Shown: positions 28,950-40,260, counted from the first letter of the stretch. The stretch: DNA of 64,000 bases from Paracoccaceae bacterium (GCA_902631295.1 CACOXV010000001.1:82903-146902), one strand, 5' to 3'. The notes: generated by a model from the sequence alone, not told the origin. Numbers and translations are program-made.

Positions 28950-29026
28950 TGGCGCACCGGGGAGGATTCGAACCCCCGACCCCTTGATTCGTAGTCAAGT
29001 ACTCTATCCAGCTGAGCTACCGGTGC
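28950..29026 (-). tRNA. tRNA-Arg (ACG anticodon)
   Basis: Revcomp GCACCGGTAGCTCAGCTGGATAGAGTACTTGACTACGAATCAAGGGGTCGGGGGTTCGAATCCTCCCCGGTGCGCCA folds as a cloverleaf; anticodon loop CTACGAA; CCA encoded. Confidence 0.95.
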
Positions 29027-29155
29027 ACTAAACTCGTGGTTAAGGTGAAATTATGACCTTTGCAATAGAGAAATATAGAAAGTCTTTTTATCATCTCCAG
29101 TAAAAAAATAAACTCTAAGACAACAAGTGAAGGTCACAAGCTCATTTAGCTAAAT

Positions 29156-30574
29156 TTATTTAGAAAATCTCTGAATAATACCAACGTAGTATTTTAAAAG
29201 CTTATTACCAAAAACCTTCGGAGCATAGTATTCACTTACAACTCGCTTATTTACTTCTCCCAGTGTGGGATACGGAGGTATCATTGCATTAATACTCGAA
29301 ATTTTAATATTTTTTGCAATTACGAACGCCCAAAAAGATATTAGCTCTCCGGCATTTTTCGAAGTAATTGAGCAACCTATTACTTTTCTTCCCAGTAGTA
29401 AAACTTCGACAAATCCCTCTGCCTTACTATCCGTTACAGCCCTATCATTAGTTTTTAAATTCACACATGAGCGCTCTACTTTTTTTCCAAAGCGCCTGAC
29501 GGCATCCTCAAAATTCATTCCCACAGACGCTATTTCTGGGTCGGTGTATGTAACTTGCGGTATGTGATCAGTACGCAATTTGGATGGGAGCCCTAATAAT
29601 ATTTTTTTAAGAACGAGACCTGCATGGTAACTGGCCGTATGAGTAAATCGTGAACCTTCGACAATATCTCCTATTGCATAAACCAACTTGTTGGTAGTTC
29701 GGAGATTTCTATCAACGGTTACTCCAAATTCATTGTATTTAACCCCTGCTCGTTCTAGGGCCAACTGCTCAATATTCGGCACGCGCCCAGCAGCAATTAA
29801 CAAGTCACTTACTAATAATACTTTTCCCGAGCTTAGATGAAGTTTGATATCAACCTTGTCTTTTTCGACCCGACTAACAAATGTGTTCTCAAGAATATTT
29901 ACGCCATCATCAATTAAACTTTTCTGAACAGGCTCAACAAATCGTCGCTCATGACCCGCCATAATTCTGTTCATCTCAATTAGTGTTGTTTTAATACCTA
30001 ACCTAGCATGAGCCTGCGCCATCTCTAAACCGATCGGGCCACCGCCGATGATAGCAAGATGACTGGGCGCTTTTCTTTGATCAAACAAAGTTTCATTTGT
30101 CAGATAAGATATTTCATCAAGACCCTTTAAATTTGGAATTTTTGCCCGAGAACCAGTGGCCAGCACAATGCGGCGTGAAGTAATTTCATATTCACCAGCA
30201 ATTATCGTCTTACGGTCTTTAAATTGAGCATATTGCCTTATAACTTTAACTCCCATTTTCTCAAAACGTTCCTGGCTATCATGTGGCGCAATTGCTGCTA
30301 TTTGTTTTGCAACGTAGGCCATTACGTCGGAATAATTAGTACTCACTTTTTCTGCCTTTATACCAAACTTATCAGAATGATTGACTTGATGAGCAGAATT
30401 TGCTGCTGCTAAAAGAGCTTTGGAAGGCACACAGCCAAAATTTAGACAATCACCACCCATCCGGTCACCCTCAACCAACGCAACATTTGCCCCCAATTGT
30501 GCAGCACCAGAAGCGAGAACTAGTCCTCCCGACCCTGCCCCAATAACAAGCAGATCGACCTTAATATTTTTCAT
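29156..30574 (-). CDS. FAD-dependent pyridine nucleotide-disulfide oxidoreductase (mercuric reductase-like)
   Basis: 'LLVIGAGSGGLVLASGAAQLGANVALVEGDRMGGDCLNFGCVPSKALL' redox CxxxxC; 'AIIGGGPIGLEMAQ'. Confidence 0.88.
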   Translation of the reverse strand: MKNIKVDLLVIGAGSGGLVLASGAAQLGANVALVEGDRMGGDCLNFGCVPSKALLAAANSAHQVNHSDKFGIKAEKVSTNYSDVMAYVAKQIAAIAPHDSQERFEKMGVKVIRQYAQFKDRKTIIAGEYEITSRRIVLATGSRAKIPNLKGLDEISYLTNETLFDQRKAPSHLAIIGGGPIGLEMAQAHARLGIKTTLIEMNRIMAGHERRFVEPVQKSLIDDGVNILENTFVSRVEKDKVDIKLHLSSGKVLLVSDLLIAAGRVPNIEQLALERAGVKYNEFGVTVDRNLRTTNKLVYAIGDIVEGSRFTHTASYHAGLVLKKILLGLPSKLRTDHIPQVTYTDPEIASVGMNFEDAVRRFGKKVERSCVNLKTNDRAVTDSKAEGFVEVLLLGRKVIGCSITSKNAGELISFWAFVIAKNIKISSINAMIPPYPTLGEVNKRVVSEYYAPKVFGNKLLKYYVGIIQRFSK

Positions 30575-31301
30575 TTTTTTGTTCCGTTATCGTTCTCGGT
30601 AAAAGACGAAAATGCCTCAAAATCATTGGTATGAGAATTAGTACCGCCAGGCCCAGTAAAGGGCCTAAGATAAATGGGGTAAATAGGAGTTCAATGTTAG
30701 GATACTCGTTTCTATCGAATACCTCGCCAACCCCTACCCCAATCCAGGTAAAAACTATGCCGCCAGGAATGATACCAATAACTGTGGTCCAAATAAAATT
30801 TAAAAGTCTAACACTAACAAGTGCGGGCAAGATATTCGCCAGAAAGAATGGAACCAGTGGGACTAACCTGAGTATTAACATGATTGAAACTTGATTTTGA
30901 ATAAGGCCATTTTTTATTTTAACAGCAAAGTTGTTATCAAAATCATTGGACTGATTATATTTAAAACTCTTCAAACCGTATCGAACTAATATGAACAATA
31001 CTGTCGCACCAACACTTGCAGCAGTAACATTTAATAGCAGTCCTAAGTTAAGACCAAACAAAAACCCACCCGAGACAGAGGCAACTGCTGCTCCAGGTAA
31101 TGAAAAAACTACTAAAAAAAAGTAAAATAACCAGAAAAGAATTATAGAGAGAATAAAATTCTCATCCCGAAAACCAGAAATATCTGATCTATTTTCTTTC
31201 AGAGCCTCAAAACTTATCAATTCACTAAAAAAAGAAAGACCGAAAGCAGCAATAATAAAAAGTAATATTACAACTGTTTTTCTAAAATCTAACTTATTCA
31301 T
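30561..31301 (-). CDS. TVP38/TMEM64 family membrane protein
   Basis: 'LPGAAVASVSGGFLFGLNLGLLLNVTAASVGATVLFILVRYGL', 'LRLVPLVPFFLANILPALVSV'. Confidence 0.85.
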   Translation of the reverse strand: MNKLDFRKTVVILLFIIAAFGLSFFSELISFEALKENRSDISGFRDENFILSIILFWLFYFFLVVFSLPGAAVASVSGGFLFGLNLGLLLNVTAASVGATVLFILVRYGLKSFKYNQSNDFDNNFAVKIKNGLIQNQVSIMLILRLVPLVPFFLANILPALVSVRLLNFIWTTVIGIIPGGIVFTWIGVGVGEVFDRNEYPNIELLFTPFILGPLLGLAVLILIPMILRHFRLLPRTITEQKNEKY

Positions 31302-31533
31302 TGAACATTCACACCTTAAACGAGGCTAAATTTTTCGCTATCAAAGTTACATGAGTAACCTGAGTGATAGTAACTCGAACTCTTAATCTGGCAAAAAATA
31401 ACTCATCGACTTTAAAATAATTTTGAATTAGCAGAACGATTTGACTTCTTAGTAATAGAAGCTTACAAGCTCGGCTTTAAGAAATCTTGTTCTTGCGAAT
31501 CTAGCGCAAAGATAAAAATACGGAGAATGATCG

Positions 31534-31668
31534 ATGAAACGTACATACCAGCCATCAAACTTGGTTAGAAAGCGCCGACATGGTTTCCGTTCAAGAATGG
31601 CAACAAAAGCCGGTAGAAAAATTCTAAATGCTCGAAGAGCGAGAGGGCGAAAGTCCCTAAGCGCCTAG
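31534..31668 (+). CDS. rpmH: 50S ribosomal protein L34 (not in the supplied ORF track)
   Basis: [44 protein letters not shown] read directly from sequence. Confidence 0.97.
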   Translation: MKRTYQPSNLVRKRRHGFRSRMATKAGRKILNARRARGRKSLSA

Positions 31669-31708
31669 GATTACTCTTAGTCCTGAGACGCACTTTTGGT
31701 GCAAACTC

Positions 31709-32083
31709 ATGGAAAATTTCTCATCAGAACTTTGCAAGTCTAAGCATACGTTGGAAACTCTTTCAAAAAGAATGGATTTTATTGCAGCGTCTAAAGCAGA
31801 AAAATTTATTGGAAAATCTATAATTGTTCAGGCTCGGCCTAACTCACTTGAAAATATAAGAGTAGGATACACTGCAAGCAAAAAAGTTGGCAATGCAGTC
31901 ATGCGCAACCGTGCTAAAAGACGCATGAGGGCAGCTGCAGCAGAAACCATCGCTCAATATGGGACTTCTAGCACAGACTACGTTTTAATTGGACGAGCTG
32001 AGAGCACCTGTAATACAAAATTTAAAGACCTAAAATTTGAATTAATCCATGCTTTGAAAAAGCTAAGTGTAAGACAAAAATGA
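31709..32083 (+). CDS. rnpA: ribonuclease P protein component
   Basis: '[29 protein letters not shown]' RNase P motif; downstream of rpmH. Confidence 0.95.
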   Translation: MENFSSELCKSKHTLETLSKRMDFIAASKAEKFIGKSIIVQARPNSLENIRVGYTASKKVGNAVMRNRAKRRMRAAAAETIAQYGTSSTDYVLIGRAESTCNTKFKDLKFELIHALKKLSVRQK

Positions 32084-32307
32084 ACCCTATTTCGTTTTTC
32101 ATCTCACTTCCAATAAGGGCTTATAGGGCTATATTCTCGCCTTGGGTAGGACATAACTGTCGCTATCAACCAACGTGCAGCGCATATGCACTAGAAGCCC
32201 TGGAAAAAAGGGGTGCAGTCATCGGAGTTTACTTAATTGTAAAGCGCCTACTTAAATGCCATCCTTGGGGTGGACAAGGCTATGATCCAGTACCTGAGAA
32301 AAAATAA
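32080..32307 (+). CDS. yidD: membrane protein insertion efficiency factor YidD
   Basis: '[36 protein letters not shown]…[15 protein letters not shown]'. Confidence 0.96.
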   Translation: MNPISFFISLPIRAYRAIFSPWVGHNCRYQPTCSAYALEALEKRGAVIGVYLIVKRLLKCHPWGGQGYDPVPEKK

Positions 32308-32367
32308 ATAATCTCAAATAAATTTGCATGACTTGTTATGGACATTAATCTAATTTAAAGCCCTGAT

Positions 32368-33195
32368 ATGCTTGACGATCTTAACGATATCCATCCTTTA
32401 TTTTACGGTGCACCATCGAGTACTGAATTCAAAAAACTAAGACGTAGAATAATTCGAAACGTAAGCCAGGCCATTAGTGACTACGGCATGGTGGAGAGAG
32501 ACGCACGCTGGTTAGTTTGTTTATCTGGCGGAAAAGACAGCTATACACTTTTAGCAGCTCTGTATGAACTAAAATGGAGAGGATTATTACCTGTAGATAT
32601 TTTAGTATGTAACTTAGATCAGGGGCAGCCTAACTTTCCACAAACCATTCTTCCAGAATTCTTAGAAAAAATGGAAGTACCACATAGGATTGAATATCAA
32701 GACACATACTCTGTGGTAGTCGATAAAATTCCGGAAGGTCGCACATTCTGCTCATTATGTTCAAGATTAAGGCGAGGGCACTTATACCGTATAGCTCGCG
32801 AAGAAGGGTGTTCGGCAGTCGTACTAGGTCACCATAGGGATGACATACTAGAAACCTTTTTTATGAACCTTTTCCATGGCGGTAGGCTTGCTACGATGCC
32901 GCCCAAACTTGTGAATGAAGAAAAAGATTTATTTGTCTACCGCCCCCTTTCTTACGTGGCCGAGGCTGATTGTGAAAAATTTTCAAAACAAATGAATTAT
33001 CCAATAATTCCGTGTGATTTATGTGGATCTCAAGATGGACTACAGAGACAACAGGTGAAAAGGATTTTAGATGGTTGGGAAAAAAATAGCCCTGGGCGAC
33101 GTCAAGTAATGTTTCGATCTTTGATGAATACGAAACCGTCTCATTTATTAGATAAGAATTTATTCGACTTTTTAGACCTTCAGAGAGAACTGTAG
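32368..33195 (+). CDS. ttcA: tRNA 2-thiocytidine(32) synthetase TtcA
   Basis: '[17 protein letters not shown]' PP-loop, '[10 protein letters not shown]', 'CDLCGSQ'. Confidence 0.92.
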   Translation: MLDDLNDIHPLFYGAPSSTEFKKLRRRIIRNVSQAISDYGMVERDARWLVCLSGGKDSYTLLAALYELKWRGLLPVDILVCNLDQGQPNFPQTILPEFLEKMEVPHRIEYQDTYSVVVDKIPEGRTFCSLCSRLRRGHLYRIAREEGCSAVVLGHHRDDILETFFMNLFHGGRLATMPPKLVNEEKDLFVYRPLSYVAEADCEKFSKQMNYPIIPCDLCGSQDGLQRQQVKRILDGWEKNSPGRRQVMFRSLMNTKPSHLLDKNLFDFLDLQREL

Positions 33196-33363
33196 AAGCA
33201 AAATAAAGCTCTGACCAACCAAGATAATTAAAAATTGAGTAAAATAATCTCTATTTTTCTACTAAAAGTAACTTGGTATCTATAAAATCGCTGAAACGGT
33301 CTTGACCTTTTTGGTCTTAGTCTGTTGAACGTTGTTAAAATAAAGAGATTTGGCGGCTTTTTT

Positions 33364-35148
33364 ATGGACGATCAGAATAAAAATCTAATCCTGGCATCTG
33401 TGCTTAGTTTTGTGGTTATTATAGCTTGGTTTATTTTATTTCCCCCACCAGAGCCAATCCAGACCGAAGAGCAAAATATCGAACAGACACAAGTCCAAGG
33501 TTTGCCTGCGCAAGATATTCAAGAAAATGTCACCTTACCGTCCGACCTTAGTGATAATAAAAATATCCCAAGCATTGAGATTGAGACGGACCGAGTTATA
33601 GGGTCAATCTCACTCGAGGGCGGAAGAATAGATAATCTATCATTAAAAGATTACCGCGTTGCATTAGACGAAAACTCTGAAATTGTAACCCTTCTCAAAC
33701 CGAGTACTGTCCCACACGGATTTTATGCTGCATACGGTTGGGCGGCCTTAGCTGGATTAGACCCTAAATCAGTTCCAAATCCAGATACCATTTGGTCTGT
33801 TTCAGGTAACCCAAAATTGACACATCAAGATCCAGTAACGATATATTGGGATAACCAAAATGGTCTTCTATTCAGCAGAACCATATCAATTGATAAGAAT
33901 TATCTCTTTACCATCGATCAAACGGTTACGAATGAAAGCGGTGTAGAAGTACAGTTGAGGCCCTACGGGCTGCTCAGACGTCATGGAGAACCAACTGGCC
34001 TCAAAAATTTCTTCATACTTCATGAGGGTTTAGTCAGAATGTCTGATGGAACCTTGGCAGAGGACAGTTATGATGACCTGAGAGATTATGGTTACAGTGA
34101 CAGAGAAGCTGCATACGCTGATAGAATTGAAGTTGAAAATTCAGGATGGATTGGATTTACAGATCATTTCTGGATGGCAACGCTTATTCCAGAGCAGAAC
34201 AACAGGTTCCGCTCTACCGCAAAATACTATGATAAGTCTGATATTTTTCAGGCAGAAACAGTTTTTAGTCCGCAAACTGTTCGCATCGGTCAATCAGCAA
34301 ATGTTACTTCACACCTTTTTGCTGGAGCAAAAGAATGGGAAGCAATTAGAAATTATGAAAGGACGGGCGTCGAAGGCTTTTTGGATAGCATCGATTGGGG
34401 CTGGTTCTTCTTCTTAACAAAGCCGATCTTTGCGGCTCTGCATTACTTAAATAAATTTATTGGTAATACGGGCTGGGCAATAATTGGACTAACTTTGCTC
34501 ATAAAAACTTTATTGCTACCTTTAGCGTATAAATCATACGTTTCGATGGCAAAAATGAAAGAGCTCCAGCCAGAAATGGAAAAAATAAAGGAGCGAACAG
34601 GCGGCGATCGACAAAAATTACAAGCTGAAATGATGGGTCTTTACAAAAAGGAAAAGGTTAACCCTGCGGCTGGTTGTTTACCAATTTTACTGCAAATACC
34701 GATTTTCTTTGCGCTTTATAAAGTTATCTTTGTAACTCTAGAACTTAGGCATGCTCCATGGATTGGATGGATAAAGGATCTTAGTGCTCCCGACCCATCT
34801 ACAATATTAAATCTTTTTGGTCTGCTTCCATGGGCAAACCCATTCCAACCAGAAAGCATTCTATTTATTTTCTCATTGGGCGTTTTGCCAATCTTACTGG
34901 GCATATCCATGTGGCTTCAGCAAAAACTAAATCCCGCGCCAACCGATGCAACTCAGGCTATGATTTTTGCATGGATGCCTTGGGTATTTATGTTCATGCT
35001 TGGCACTTTTGCTTCCGGACTAATTATATACTGGATTGCTAATAATATGATAACTTTTGCGCAACAATATATGATTATGAGATCTCAGGGTTATAAACCT
35101 GACGTATTTGGCAACATAAGGGCAAGCTTCAAGCGAAAAAAAACTTAA
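33364..35148 (+). CDS. yidC: membrane protein insertase YidC
   Basis: 'MDDQNKNLILASVLSFVVIIAWF', 'KMKELQPEMEKIKERTGGDRQKLQAEMMGLYKKEKVNPAAGCLPILLQIPIFFALYKV'. Confidence 0.96.
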   Translation: MDDQNKNLILASVLSFVVIIAWFILFPPPEPIQTEEQNIEQTQVQGLPAQDIQENVTLPSDLSDNKNIPSIEIETDRVIGSISLEGGRIDNLSLKDYRVALDENSEIVTLLKPSTVPHGFYAAYGWAALAGLDPKSVPNPDTIWSVSGNPKLTHQDPVTIYWDNQNGLLFSRTISIDKNYLFTIDQTVTNESGVEVQLRPYGLLRRHGEPTGLKNFFILHEGLVRMSDGTLAEDSYDDLRDYGYSDREAAYADRIEVENSGWIGFTDHFWMATLIPEQNNRFRSTAKYYDKSDIFQAETVFSPQTVRIGQSANVTSHLFAGAKEWEAIRNYERTGVEGFLDSIDWGWFFFLTKPIFAALHYLNKFIGNTGWAIIGLTLLIKTLLLPLAYKSYVSMAKMKELQPEMEKIKERTGGDRQKLQAEMMGLYKKEKVNPAAGCLPILLQIPIFFALYKVIFVTLELRHAPWIGWIKDLSAPDPSTILNLFGLLPWANPFQPESILFIFSLGVLPILLGISMWLQQKLNPAPTDATQAMIFAWMPWVFMFMLGTFASGLIIYWIANNMITFAQQYMIMRSQGYKPDVFGNIRASFKRKKT

Positions 35149-35892
35149 ATGGCTTACTTATCAGAAATATGGCGCTATCCCATAAAATCACATGGGAGAG
35201 AGAGTGTTTCGGAAGTTAAGGTAACAGCTGGAGCGGCGCTTCCACATGATAGACTTTGGGCTGTCATTCATGAGAATAGCACTGCAGATGGCAGTGAGTG
35301 GGTAGCATGCCACAATTTCTCAAGAGGGGCTAAGGCTCCTAGTTTAATGGCCATTTCAACAAATTTCGATGAGAAAAAAAATACTTTAACAATGTCACAT
35401 CCAAATAAGGAAGAGATAACTTTTTGCCCAGATACTGAAGGTGAGAAGTTAATTGAGTGGACCAAAGATCTGATACCCAGTGATAGAAGTGGATCTGCAA
35501 AGCTTATAAGAGCAAGATCAGCAGCTATGACAGACACAGATTATCCTTCAATAACTATTTGCAGTTCAACATCGCATCAGGCTCTAGCTTCAGAAATGGG
35601 CTTGGATTTGTCAAAAAACAGATGGAGGGGAAATCTTTGGATCGATGATCTAGAACCGTGGTCAGAAATGGATTGGATAGGCAAAATTGTTCAAATTGGC
35701 ACCGTACAATTTGATATAGTAGAACCTGTGCAAAGATGTATGGCGACAACCGCCAACCCTGAAACTGGAATACGGGATGCTGACACCTTAGGTGCATTAC
35801 AAGCTCACGGTCATCAGAACTTCAGTGTTTACGCGGTTGCTAGAAATAATGGAAATTTGAGTTTGGGTGATAAACTAACGGTAATTGATTAA
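35149..35892 (+). CDS. MOSC domain-containing protein
   Basis: 'LSEIWRYPIKSHGRE' and 'WRGNLWIDDLEPWSEMDWIGKIVQIG…CMATTANPETG'. Confidence 0.88.
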   Translation: MAYLSEIWRYPIKSHGRESVSEVKVTAGAALPHDRLWAVIHENSTADGSEWVACHNFSRGAKAPSLMAISTNFDEKKNTLTMSHPNKEEITFCPDTEGEKLIEWTKDLIPSDRSGSAKLIRARSAAMTDTDYPSITICSSTSHQALASEMGLDLSKNRWRGNLWIDDLEPWSEMDWIGKIVQIGTVQFDIVEPVQRCMATTANPETGIRDADTLGALQAHGHQNFSVYAVARNNGNLSLGDKLTVID

Positions 35893-36539
35893 TGCTAGAG
35901 TTTAAGGAAAGTCCTGATCCAGATGATTTTGCTAAAGAAAAAGGGCGTAAACTATTTGCCAGAAACGTAGATTTCTTAAAGGGCGTCGTAGATATGACTG
36001 GTTTGCCCCCAGCAGATAGACTGGAAGTTTGCTTTGCTGGGAGATCTAACGTAGGTAAATCTTCATTGATCAATGCAATTACTGGAAGAAAGTCCATCGC
36101 AAGGGCGTCCAACACTCCTGGAAGAACTCAAGAAATTAATTTTTTCAAAACTGGAGATCATCACTATCTTGTTGACTTACCAGGCTACGGCTTTGCCAAC
36201 GCTCCAATTGATGTTGTAAAAAATTGGCAAGAGCTACTGAAACAATATTTATCTGGTCGATCATCACTCCGCAGAGCGTTTGTGCTTATTGATATTCGTC
36301 ATGGAGTTAAAGTAGTCGATGAGGAAATTATGAATTTATTGGACACTGCTGCAGTCACATTTCAATGTGTATTAACAAAGTCTGACAAAGTAAATTTAGA
36401 GCAAAAAAAACGCGTGCTTAGTCAGGTACGAAAGAAACTGCAAGCACATCCTGCTGCCTTTCCAGAACTAGTAATTACTTCTGCAGAAAATAAGACAGGC
36501 CTAGAAGCACTACGGAGTATAATTGCAACATTAGATTAG
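35892..36539 (+). CDS. engB: ribosome biogenesis GTPase EngB/YsxC
   Basis: 'EVCFAGRSNVGKSSLINAI', 'ASNTPGRTQEINFF', 'LVDLPGYGFA', 'LTKSDKV'. Confidence 0.94.
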   Translation: MLEFKESPDPDDFAKEKGRKLFARNVDFLKGVVDMTGLPPADRLEVCFAGRSNVGKSSLINAITGRKSIARASNTPGRTQEINFFKTGDHHYLVDLPGYGFANAPIDVVKNWQELLKQYLSGRSSLRRAFVLIDIRHGVKVVDEEIMNLLDTAAVTFQCVLTKSDKVNLEQKKRVLSQVRKKLQAHPAAFPELVITSAENKTGLEALRSIIATLD

Positions 36540-36613
36540 TATGTTGAAATATAATGTTTCACTAAAAGGCAACAATGCGATAGTAGAAATCACTCCATAC
36601 TTTTGGATTATTT

Positions 36614-37474
36614 ATGAAGAAGCAAAATATGAATAGAGATTGGATAGCAACGGCAGAAACATTATCACAAGCACTCCCGTACTTGCAGAGATATTCTGGT
36701 GCTATCATTGTGATTAAATTGGGTGGTCACGCTATGGTAAGCGATGAAGCCCTCGAAACTTTCGCGAGAGACGTCGTACTCATGCGCCAGGTGGGTATAA
36801 ATCCCGTTATCGTTCATGGTGGCGGGCCAATGATTAATTCTATGTTGGATAAATTGAACATTGAGTCAAAATTCATTAACGGAAAGCGCGTAACGGACAC
36901 AGAAACTATGAATGTAGTTGAAATGGTTTTGTCTGGAAACGTGAACAAAAAAATTGTTCAAGCTATCAATAATCAAGATGGGCGTGCTGTAGGTATATCA
37001 GGAAAAGATGCAAAACTGATTACCTGCGCGCAGGACAAACCAGAATTGGGACTAGTAGGCTCTCCTAAAGATGTTAACCCTGAAGTAATTTTCAATTTAT
37101 TTGAAAATGATATGATACCTGTAATCGCGCCTCTTGGGGCAGGAGTTGACGGAGAGACTTTGAATATAAATGGTGACACTGTTTCTGGTGCTGTTGCCGC
37201 GGCTTTAAAAGCTGACAGATTACTACTTTTAACAGACGTGAGCGGCGTTCAGGATAAAGATGGGTCAATTATTACAGAACTAGACGCGAGCCAAATTAAG
37301 ATTTGGATAAATGAAGGTATTATATCTGGTGGCATGATTCCCAAAACAGAGACTGCGCTTATGGCTCTTGAAGGCGGTGTTCGAGGCGTTGTAATCTTGG
37401 ATGGGCGAGTACCAAATGCATGTCTACTGGAGTTATTTACCGAACATGGAGCAGGCTCACTTATTAGAGCCTAA
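36614..37474 (+). CDS. argB: acetylglutamate kinase
   Basis: '[47 protein letters not shown]'. Confidence 0.95.
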   Translation: MKKQNMNRDWIATAETLSQALPYLQRYSGAIIVIKLGGHAMVSDEALETFARDVVLMRQVGINPVIVHGGGPMINSMLDKLNIESKFINGKRVTDTETMNVVEMVLSGNVNKKIVQAINNQDGRAVGISGKDAKLITCAQDKPELGLVGSPKDVNPEVIFNLFENDMIPVIAPLGAGVDGETLNINGDTVSGAVAAALKADRLLLLTDVSGVQDKDGSIITELDASQIKIWINEGIISGGMIPKTETALMALEGGVRGVVILDGRVPNACLLELFTEHGAGSLIRA

Positions 37475-37550
37475 GAATTCTTACCTATATGAATTAAATA
37501 AAAATCCTATATGGGTTGAAAATTTAGGTCTTTAAAGTAAATCTCCATCT

Positions 37551-38345
37551 ATGGATAATGAAATATTAATTAGGCTTTTCATCTTCTTTTTTGCTTTTGC
37601 AGCTTTGGCTTTACTTGAGCGACTTGTACCACGCAGATCACAAGAAGCAAATAAGGGGTCCAGATGGAGAACGAATTGGTCCTTCATAATTGTAGATAGC
37701 TTCTTTTTGAGATTATTGGCTGTCGCGATTCCACTACTAGCAATAGGCGCAGCTATAGATGCAAAGACAAATTCAATTGGGGTTTTTAATTTATTTGATT
37801 GGCCTATCGCCATTGAATTTATTTTATCAATATTAATTCTAGATTTCGCGATTTGGGTGCAACACGTAGTAACACACAAAATTCCATTTCTATGGAGGGT
37901 GCATCAAGTCCACCATTCAGATCCTGAATTTGATGTTTCTACAGCTATCAGATTTCACCCTATTGAAATTATACTATCTATGCTTTTTAAAGTTGGTCTT
38001 GTTTACTTACTTGGACCATCCGTAATTGCTGTTTTAGTATTTGAGATATTACTTAATGCTAGTTCAATGTTTAATCATGCCAATATAAAAATCTCATCAA
38101 AATTTGAAAAAATCTTAAGATTATTCATAGTAACACCGGACATGCATCGAATACACCACTCCTCAGATAGAAGTGAGCACGATACAAACTACGGTTTCGC
38201 ACTATCCATTTGGGACAAATTATTTGGCACCTATAAAGTAGAGCCCAATCTCAGTCATGAGGAGATGGAAGTAGGTTTGACATGGCAAAACGATAAACCC
38301 ACAAAATTTTGGTGGAGCATATGGCTACCTTTCAGAAACAAGTAA
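37551..38345 (+). CDS. sterol desaturase / fatty acid hydroxylase family protein
   Basis: His boxes 'HVVTHKIPFLWRVHQVHHSDPEFD', 'HRIHHSSDRSEHDTNYG'. Confidence 0.9.
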   Translation: MDNEILIRLFIFFFAFAALALLERLVPRRSQEANKGSRWRTNWSFIIVDSFFLRLLAVAIPLLAIGAAIDAKTNSIGVFNLFDWPIAIEFILSILILDFAIWVQHVVTHKIPFLWRVHQVHHSDPEFDVSTAIRFHPIEIILSMLFKVGLVYLLGPSVIAVLVFEILLNASSMFNHANIKISSKFEKILRLFIVTPDMHRIHHSSDRSEHDTNYGFALSIWDKLFGTYKVEPNLSHEEMEVGLTWQNDKPTKFWWSIWLPFRNK

Positions 38346-38974
38346 CCTACGCTTCTATTAATAAGAAATTAAAAAGAAACGGCCTCATTTTGCGAGGAGG
38401 ATTTACGCAAGAACGTCAAACAATATTACTCATTGGACCTAATGAACCTTTCTTTTGGGAATATTTTAGAAACTCCTCTGAGTATAAAGATACTCTTCCA
38501 GACCCAATGGATAGATGGTCAAAACGCGTTATTGGCGAAATAGCGTCAGATTTTAATTCAAAAGCTGTATATCCTTCAGATGGGCCACCCTATGCACCTT
38601 TTTACACTTGGGCAGTCTTGAGTAAAAATGCATTCGTTTCACCATTGAAACTACTTGTACATGAGGAAGTCGGTTTAATGATTTCATATCGAGGGGCATT
38701 GATATTGGAGCGGTCAATTGAGTTGCCGGTGACGAGTGAGAAATCGCCATGTGAAGCATGCAATGAACCGTGCTTAAGTGCATGCCCAGCGGATGCATTG
38801 AACCTAGCTTCATATGATACCGATGCTTGTAAATCTTATTTAGGTGCTAGCACTGGGCAGGATACGTGCTTTAAAAAAGGATGCCGCGTTAGAATAAGCT
38901 GCCCTCTATCACCAAAAAATGGTAGATATGAAGATCAAACAAGGTTTCACATGAAAGCGTTTTTAAAACTATGA
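38321..38974 (+). CDS. 4Fe-4S ferredoxin-like protein
   Basis: 'CEACNEPCLSACPADAL…CKSYL…CFKKGCRVRISCP'; likely start ATG 38321 in ORF 38309..38974. Confidence 0.75.
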   Translation: MATFQKQVTYASINKKLKRNGLILRGGFTQERQTILLIGPNEPFFWEYFRNSSEYKDTLPDPMDRWSKRVIGEIASDFNSKAVYPSDGPPYAPFYTWAVLSKNAFVSPLKLLVHEEVGLMISYRGALILERSIELPVTSEKSPCEACNEPCLSACPADALNLASYDTDACKSYLGASTGQDTCFKKGCRVRISCPLSPKNGRYEDQTRFHMKAFLKL

Positions 38975-39453
38975 AGCGTCTCATACTAATGCGTCATGCG
39001 GAAGCTGGATGGCATATAAACATTGATGACCATGAACGTCCACTGAGTACTTCCGGTACTCGAGATGCAAAAAAAATTGGTTTATGGTTAAAAGAAAAAA
39101 AATATATACCTGATGAAGTTATCTCGTCTACTTCTACACGAACGAGAGAAACTTTTAATGGCTTACTTTTGGAATGCGTACCAACCTTCGAAAAGTCTTT
39201 ATACTTAGCCGACGCCAACCATATGAAGTCAATGCTTCAAAAGCTTCTTTCGAATACGGTAATTTTATTGGGCCACAATCCAGGAATAAGTGAATTAGCA
39301 TATGAGTTGATACAAAATGATGAGAAGTACGCACACTTATTAGATTTCCCAGCTGCGTCTACCTTGGTTATAGATTTCAACGTAGCCCAGTGGAGCAATA
39401 TAAAATCAGACAGTGCGAAATTCGTCGATTTTATTACGCCTAAGCAATTATAA
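38971..39453 (+). CDS. SixA-like histidine phosphatase family protein
   Basis: 'LILMRHAEAGW…DHERPLSTSGTRDAKKIG', 'VILLGHNPGISELA'. Confidence 0.88.
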   Translation: MKRLILMRHAEAGWHINIDDHERPLSTSGTRDAKKIGLWLKEKKYIPDEVISSTSTRTRETFNGLLLECVPTFEKSLYLADANHMKSMLQKLLSNTVILLGHNPGISELAYELIQNDEKYAHLLDFPAASTLVIDFNVAQWSNIKSDSAKFVDFITPKQL

Positions 39454-39492
39454 GCTCGTTAAATATAAAAAGCCTGAAATAAAACCTTGGGC

Positions 39493-40260
39493 TTAGTGTC
39501 CTAGAATCTGACTTAAAAATAATTTTGTACGATCTGACTGAGGATTATTAAAAAATTGCTCAGGCTCATTTTGTTCTACGATCTGTCCATCATCCATAAA
39601 AATAACTCGGTTAGCAACCTGACGGGCAAATCCCATCTCATGAGTAACACAAATCATTGTCATACCGTCTTCTGCTAGCTCAATCATTGTATCAAGGACT
39701 TCTTTAATCATCTCAGGATCAAGCGCAGACGTAGGCTCATCAAAAAGCATAATTCTGGGTCGCATACAAAGCGATCGTGCAATCGCAACGCGCTGCTGTT
39801 GTCCACCGGACAACTGCCCCGGATACTTATCAGCTTGCTCTGGAATCTTCACTTTTTCTAAAAAGTGCATTGCTGTTTCCTCAGCTTCTTTTTTCGGAAT
39901 TTTTCTTACCCAAATAGGCGCTAAAGTACAGTTTTCTAAAATACTTAAATGCGGAAATAGGTTAAAATGTTGGAAGCACATTCCTACTTCAGATCTAATT
40001 CTATCAATATTTTTTATATCGGATGTAAGTTCGGTACCGTCCACAATGATTTGACCACTCTGGTGCTCCTCAAGGGCGTTGATACATCGAATAAGGGTTG
40101 ATTTTCCAGAACCAGAAGGACCGCACACAACAATACGTTCACCTCTGTTCACGGTTAGATCAATATCACGCAAAACATGAAAAGAGCCAAACCACTTATT
40201 CATGCTCTGAATTTTTATTGCAATTTCATCAGAAACTTCAAGTTTTAACTTTTCAGCCAT
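39493..40260 (-). CDS. aapP: general L-amino acid ABC transporter ATP-binding protein
   Basis: [42 protein letters not shown]; operon with aapJQM. Confidence 0.92.
   Translation of the reverse strand: MAEKLKLEVSDEIAIKIQSMNKWFGSFHVLRDIDLTVNRGERIVVCGPSGSGKSTLIRCINALEEHQSGQIIVDGTELTSDIKNIDRIRSEVGMCFQHFNLFPHLSILENCTLAPIWVRKIPKKEAEETAMHFLEKVKIPEQADKYPGQLSGGQQQRVAIARSLCMRPRIMLFDEPTSALDPEMIKEVLDTMIELAEDGMTMICVTHEMGFARQVANRVIFMDDGQIVEQNEPEQFFNNPQSDRTKLFLSQILGH

Noticed and set aside
31709-36539. rnpA-yidD-ttcA-yidC-MOSC-engB arrangement as a possible novelty
   Set aside because: Consistent with a common alphaproteobacterial rpmH-yidC-engB neighbourhood; ordinary core region.
39454-39492. Possible bidirectional terminator between the SixA-like gene and aapP (aaagcct…gggctta)
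   Set aside because: Stem is short and imperfect; not supported strongly enough to list as a feature.
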